Shown: positions 63,622 to 64,000 of the stretch, piece after piece | Layout: every line of letters begins with the position of its first letter | How positions within the stretch are numbered: position 1 is the first letter of the stretch | Assembly: GCF_030499515.1 (NCBI RefSeq) | Contig: NZ_JASTWJ010000001.1 | Span: 4,568,001-4,632,000 of the forward strand | Direction of reading: 5' to 3' | DNA from: Streptomyces sp. DT2A-34 | GTDB lineage: Bacteria; Actinomycetota; Actinomycetes; Streptomycetales; Streptomycetaceae | Length of the DNA stretch: 64,000 bases | Notes under the pieces: model-generated | Databases searched by the model: none | What the model was told of the DNA's origin: nothing | What the model saw: the letters and a program-made list of their open reading frames with translations, nothing else | Position numbers and translations under genes: made by a program

Positions 63622-64000
63622 ATGGCGCGGGCGGAGAACAAGACGGAGGCAGGCGGTACGGCCCATTTGGTCGCCGCCCTGGCGAAGGCGTTGCGGGAGC
63701 AACACGGGCTTACGCAGCCACAGTTGGGCGACAGGCTCGGGTACACGGCAGCGGCGATCAGCGCGATGGAGACGTGTGCGCAGCCCGCGAGCGATCAGAT
63801 GCTGGTGGGGTTGGAGCAGGAGATCGGGGGCGGGCTGGGTGTCTTCGAGAAGGCGCGTGAGTTGATGCGGCTGGACAAGTACCCGGCGCAGTTCAAGAAC
63901 TACGTACTCCTGGAGCAGCGGGCGTTGACACTCTCCACGTACGTCACCTTCGTGGTGCACGGCCTCTTCCAGACAGAGGAGTACGCCCGTGCACTGATCG
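63622..64000 (+). CDS. XRE regulator with DUF5753 (partial, C-terminus outside window)
   Basis: 126 codons are visible. ATG 63622 has GGAGGTGA eight bases upstream. The HTH is HLVAALAKALREQHGLTQPQ and LGDRLGYTAAAISAMETCAQ. YVTFVVHGLFQTEEYARALI begins the DUF5753 domain, typical of Streptomyces regulators paired with DUF397 genes (Scr1-like). The partner, if present, lies beyond 64000. A direct repeat GGTTGAGTTC (63589 and 63599) precedes it. Confidence 0.88.
   Translation, partial: MARAENKTEAGGTAHLVAALAKALREQHGLTQPQLGDRLGYTAAAISAMETCAQPASDQMLVGLEQEIGGGLGVFEKARELMRLDKYPAQFKNYVLLEQRALTLSTYVTFVVHGLFQTEEYARALI

Overview
The window is high-GC actinobacterial chromosome, almost certainly Streptomyces. 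Codons end overwhelmingly in G or C, and GTG and TTG starts, 4-bp stop/start overlaps and leaderless promoters are common. It carries an SsgA-like sporulation protein, a SigE-type sigma factor, trypco2/VMAP/SAV_2336 conflict proteins and the core ask-asd and recR-ybaB pairs in the usual Streptomyces style.

Region 1 (1-9.8 kb) looks like the right end of an integrated element. A DUF433 / DUF5615 toxin-antitoxin-like pair (minus strand) stands next to a complete four-gene Wadjet type II anti-plasmid operon (jetABCD, each gene overlapping the next by 4 bp). About 150 bp after jetD is a 42-bp 3' piece of a tRNA-Pro(CGG) gene without its 5' half, followed by a 15-bp-stem terminator. That is the usual att scar of a tRNA-integrating element whose intact tRNA and integrase would lie to the left of the window.

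Region 2 (9.8-13.6 kb) is degraded accessory DNA. It holds one small unknown gene, an acidic protein with hexanucleotide-repeat GN and GE tracts, and two frameshifted pseudogenes. Region 3 (14-21.3 kb) has a 1372-residue HTH-STAND-TM-WD40 protein (14 blades), a UTRA regulator and a GT2 glycosyltransferase. The 3' end of the glycosyltransferase gene has been amplified into five 240-bp tandem units.

Region 4 (21.3-32.3 kb) is the most unusual part. An amidohydrolase is followed by trypco2, an EAD2-VMAP protein and a SAV_2336-NB-ARC-TPR protein on the plus strand. Facing them on the minus strand are an EAD2-tagged trypsin-like protease, a 54-residue FxsA-like RiPP precursor and an HExxH peptide hydroxylase. 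It reads as one NTPase-controlled conflict / peptide-modification system.

Region 5 (32.3-49.4 kb) is mostly housekeeping: a UPF0718 permease with its TIGR03943 partner, a TrkA-N protein, an S9 peptidase, SURF1, a sigma factor with a membrane partner, and asd-ask. It also contains a two-gene cyclodipeptide synthase + CYP121-like P450 cassette (predicted mycocyclosin pathway) and a two-component system.

Region 6 (49.6-64 kb) contains a decayed TSUP exporter, a small membrane-protein gene broken by a frameshifting 203-bp triplication, XRE and SsgA-like genes, DUF5063-recR-ybaB, a SLATT protein, a Ser/Thr kinase, a MarR/DJ-1 operon with clear operators, an aminotransferase, a GntR regulator, a PIN-type toxin-antitoxin pair with a palindrome over a leaderless promoter, a prim-pol-like protein and a partial XRE/DUF5753 regulator. 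Four independent tandem-repeat expansions (6, 12, 203 and 240 bp) and a dispersed Streptomyces intergenic repeat are recurring features.
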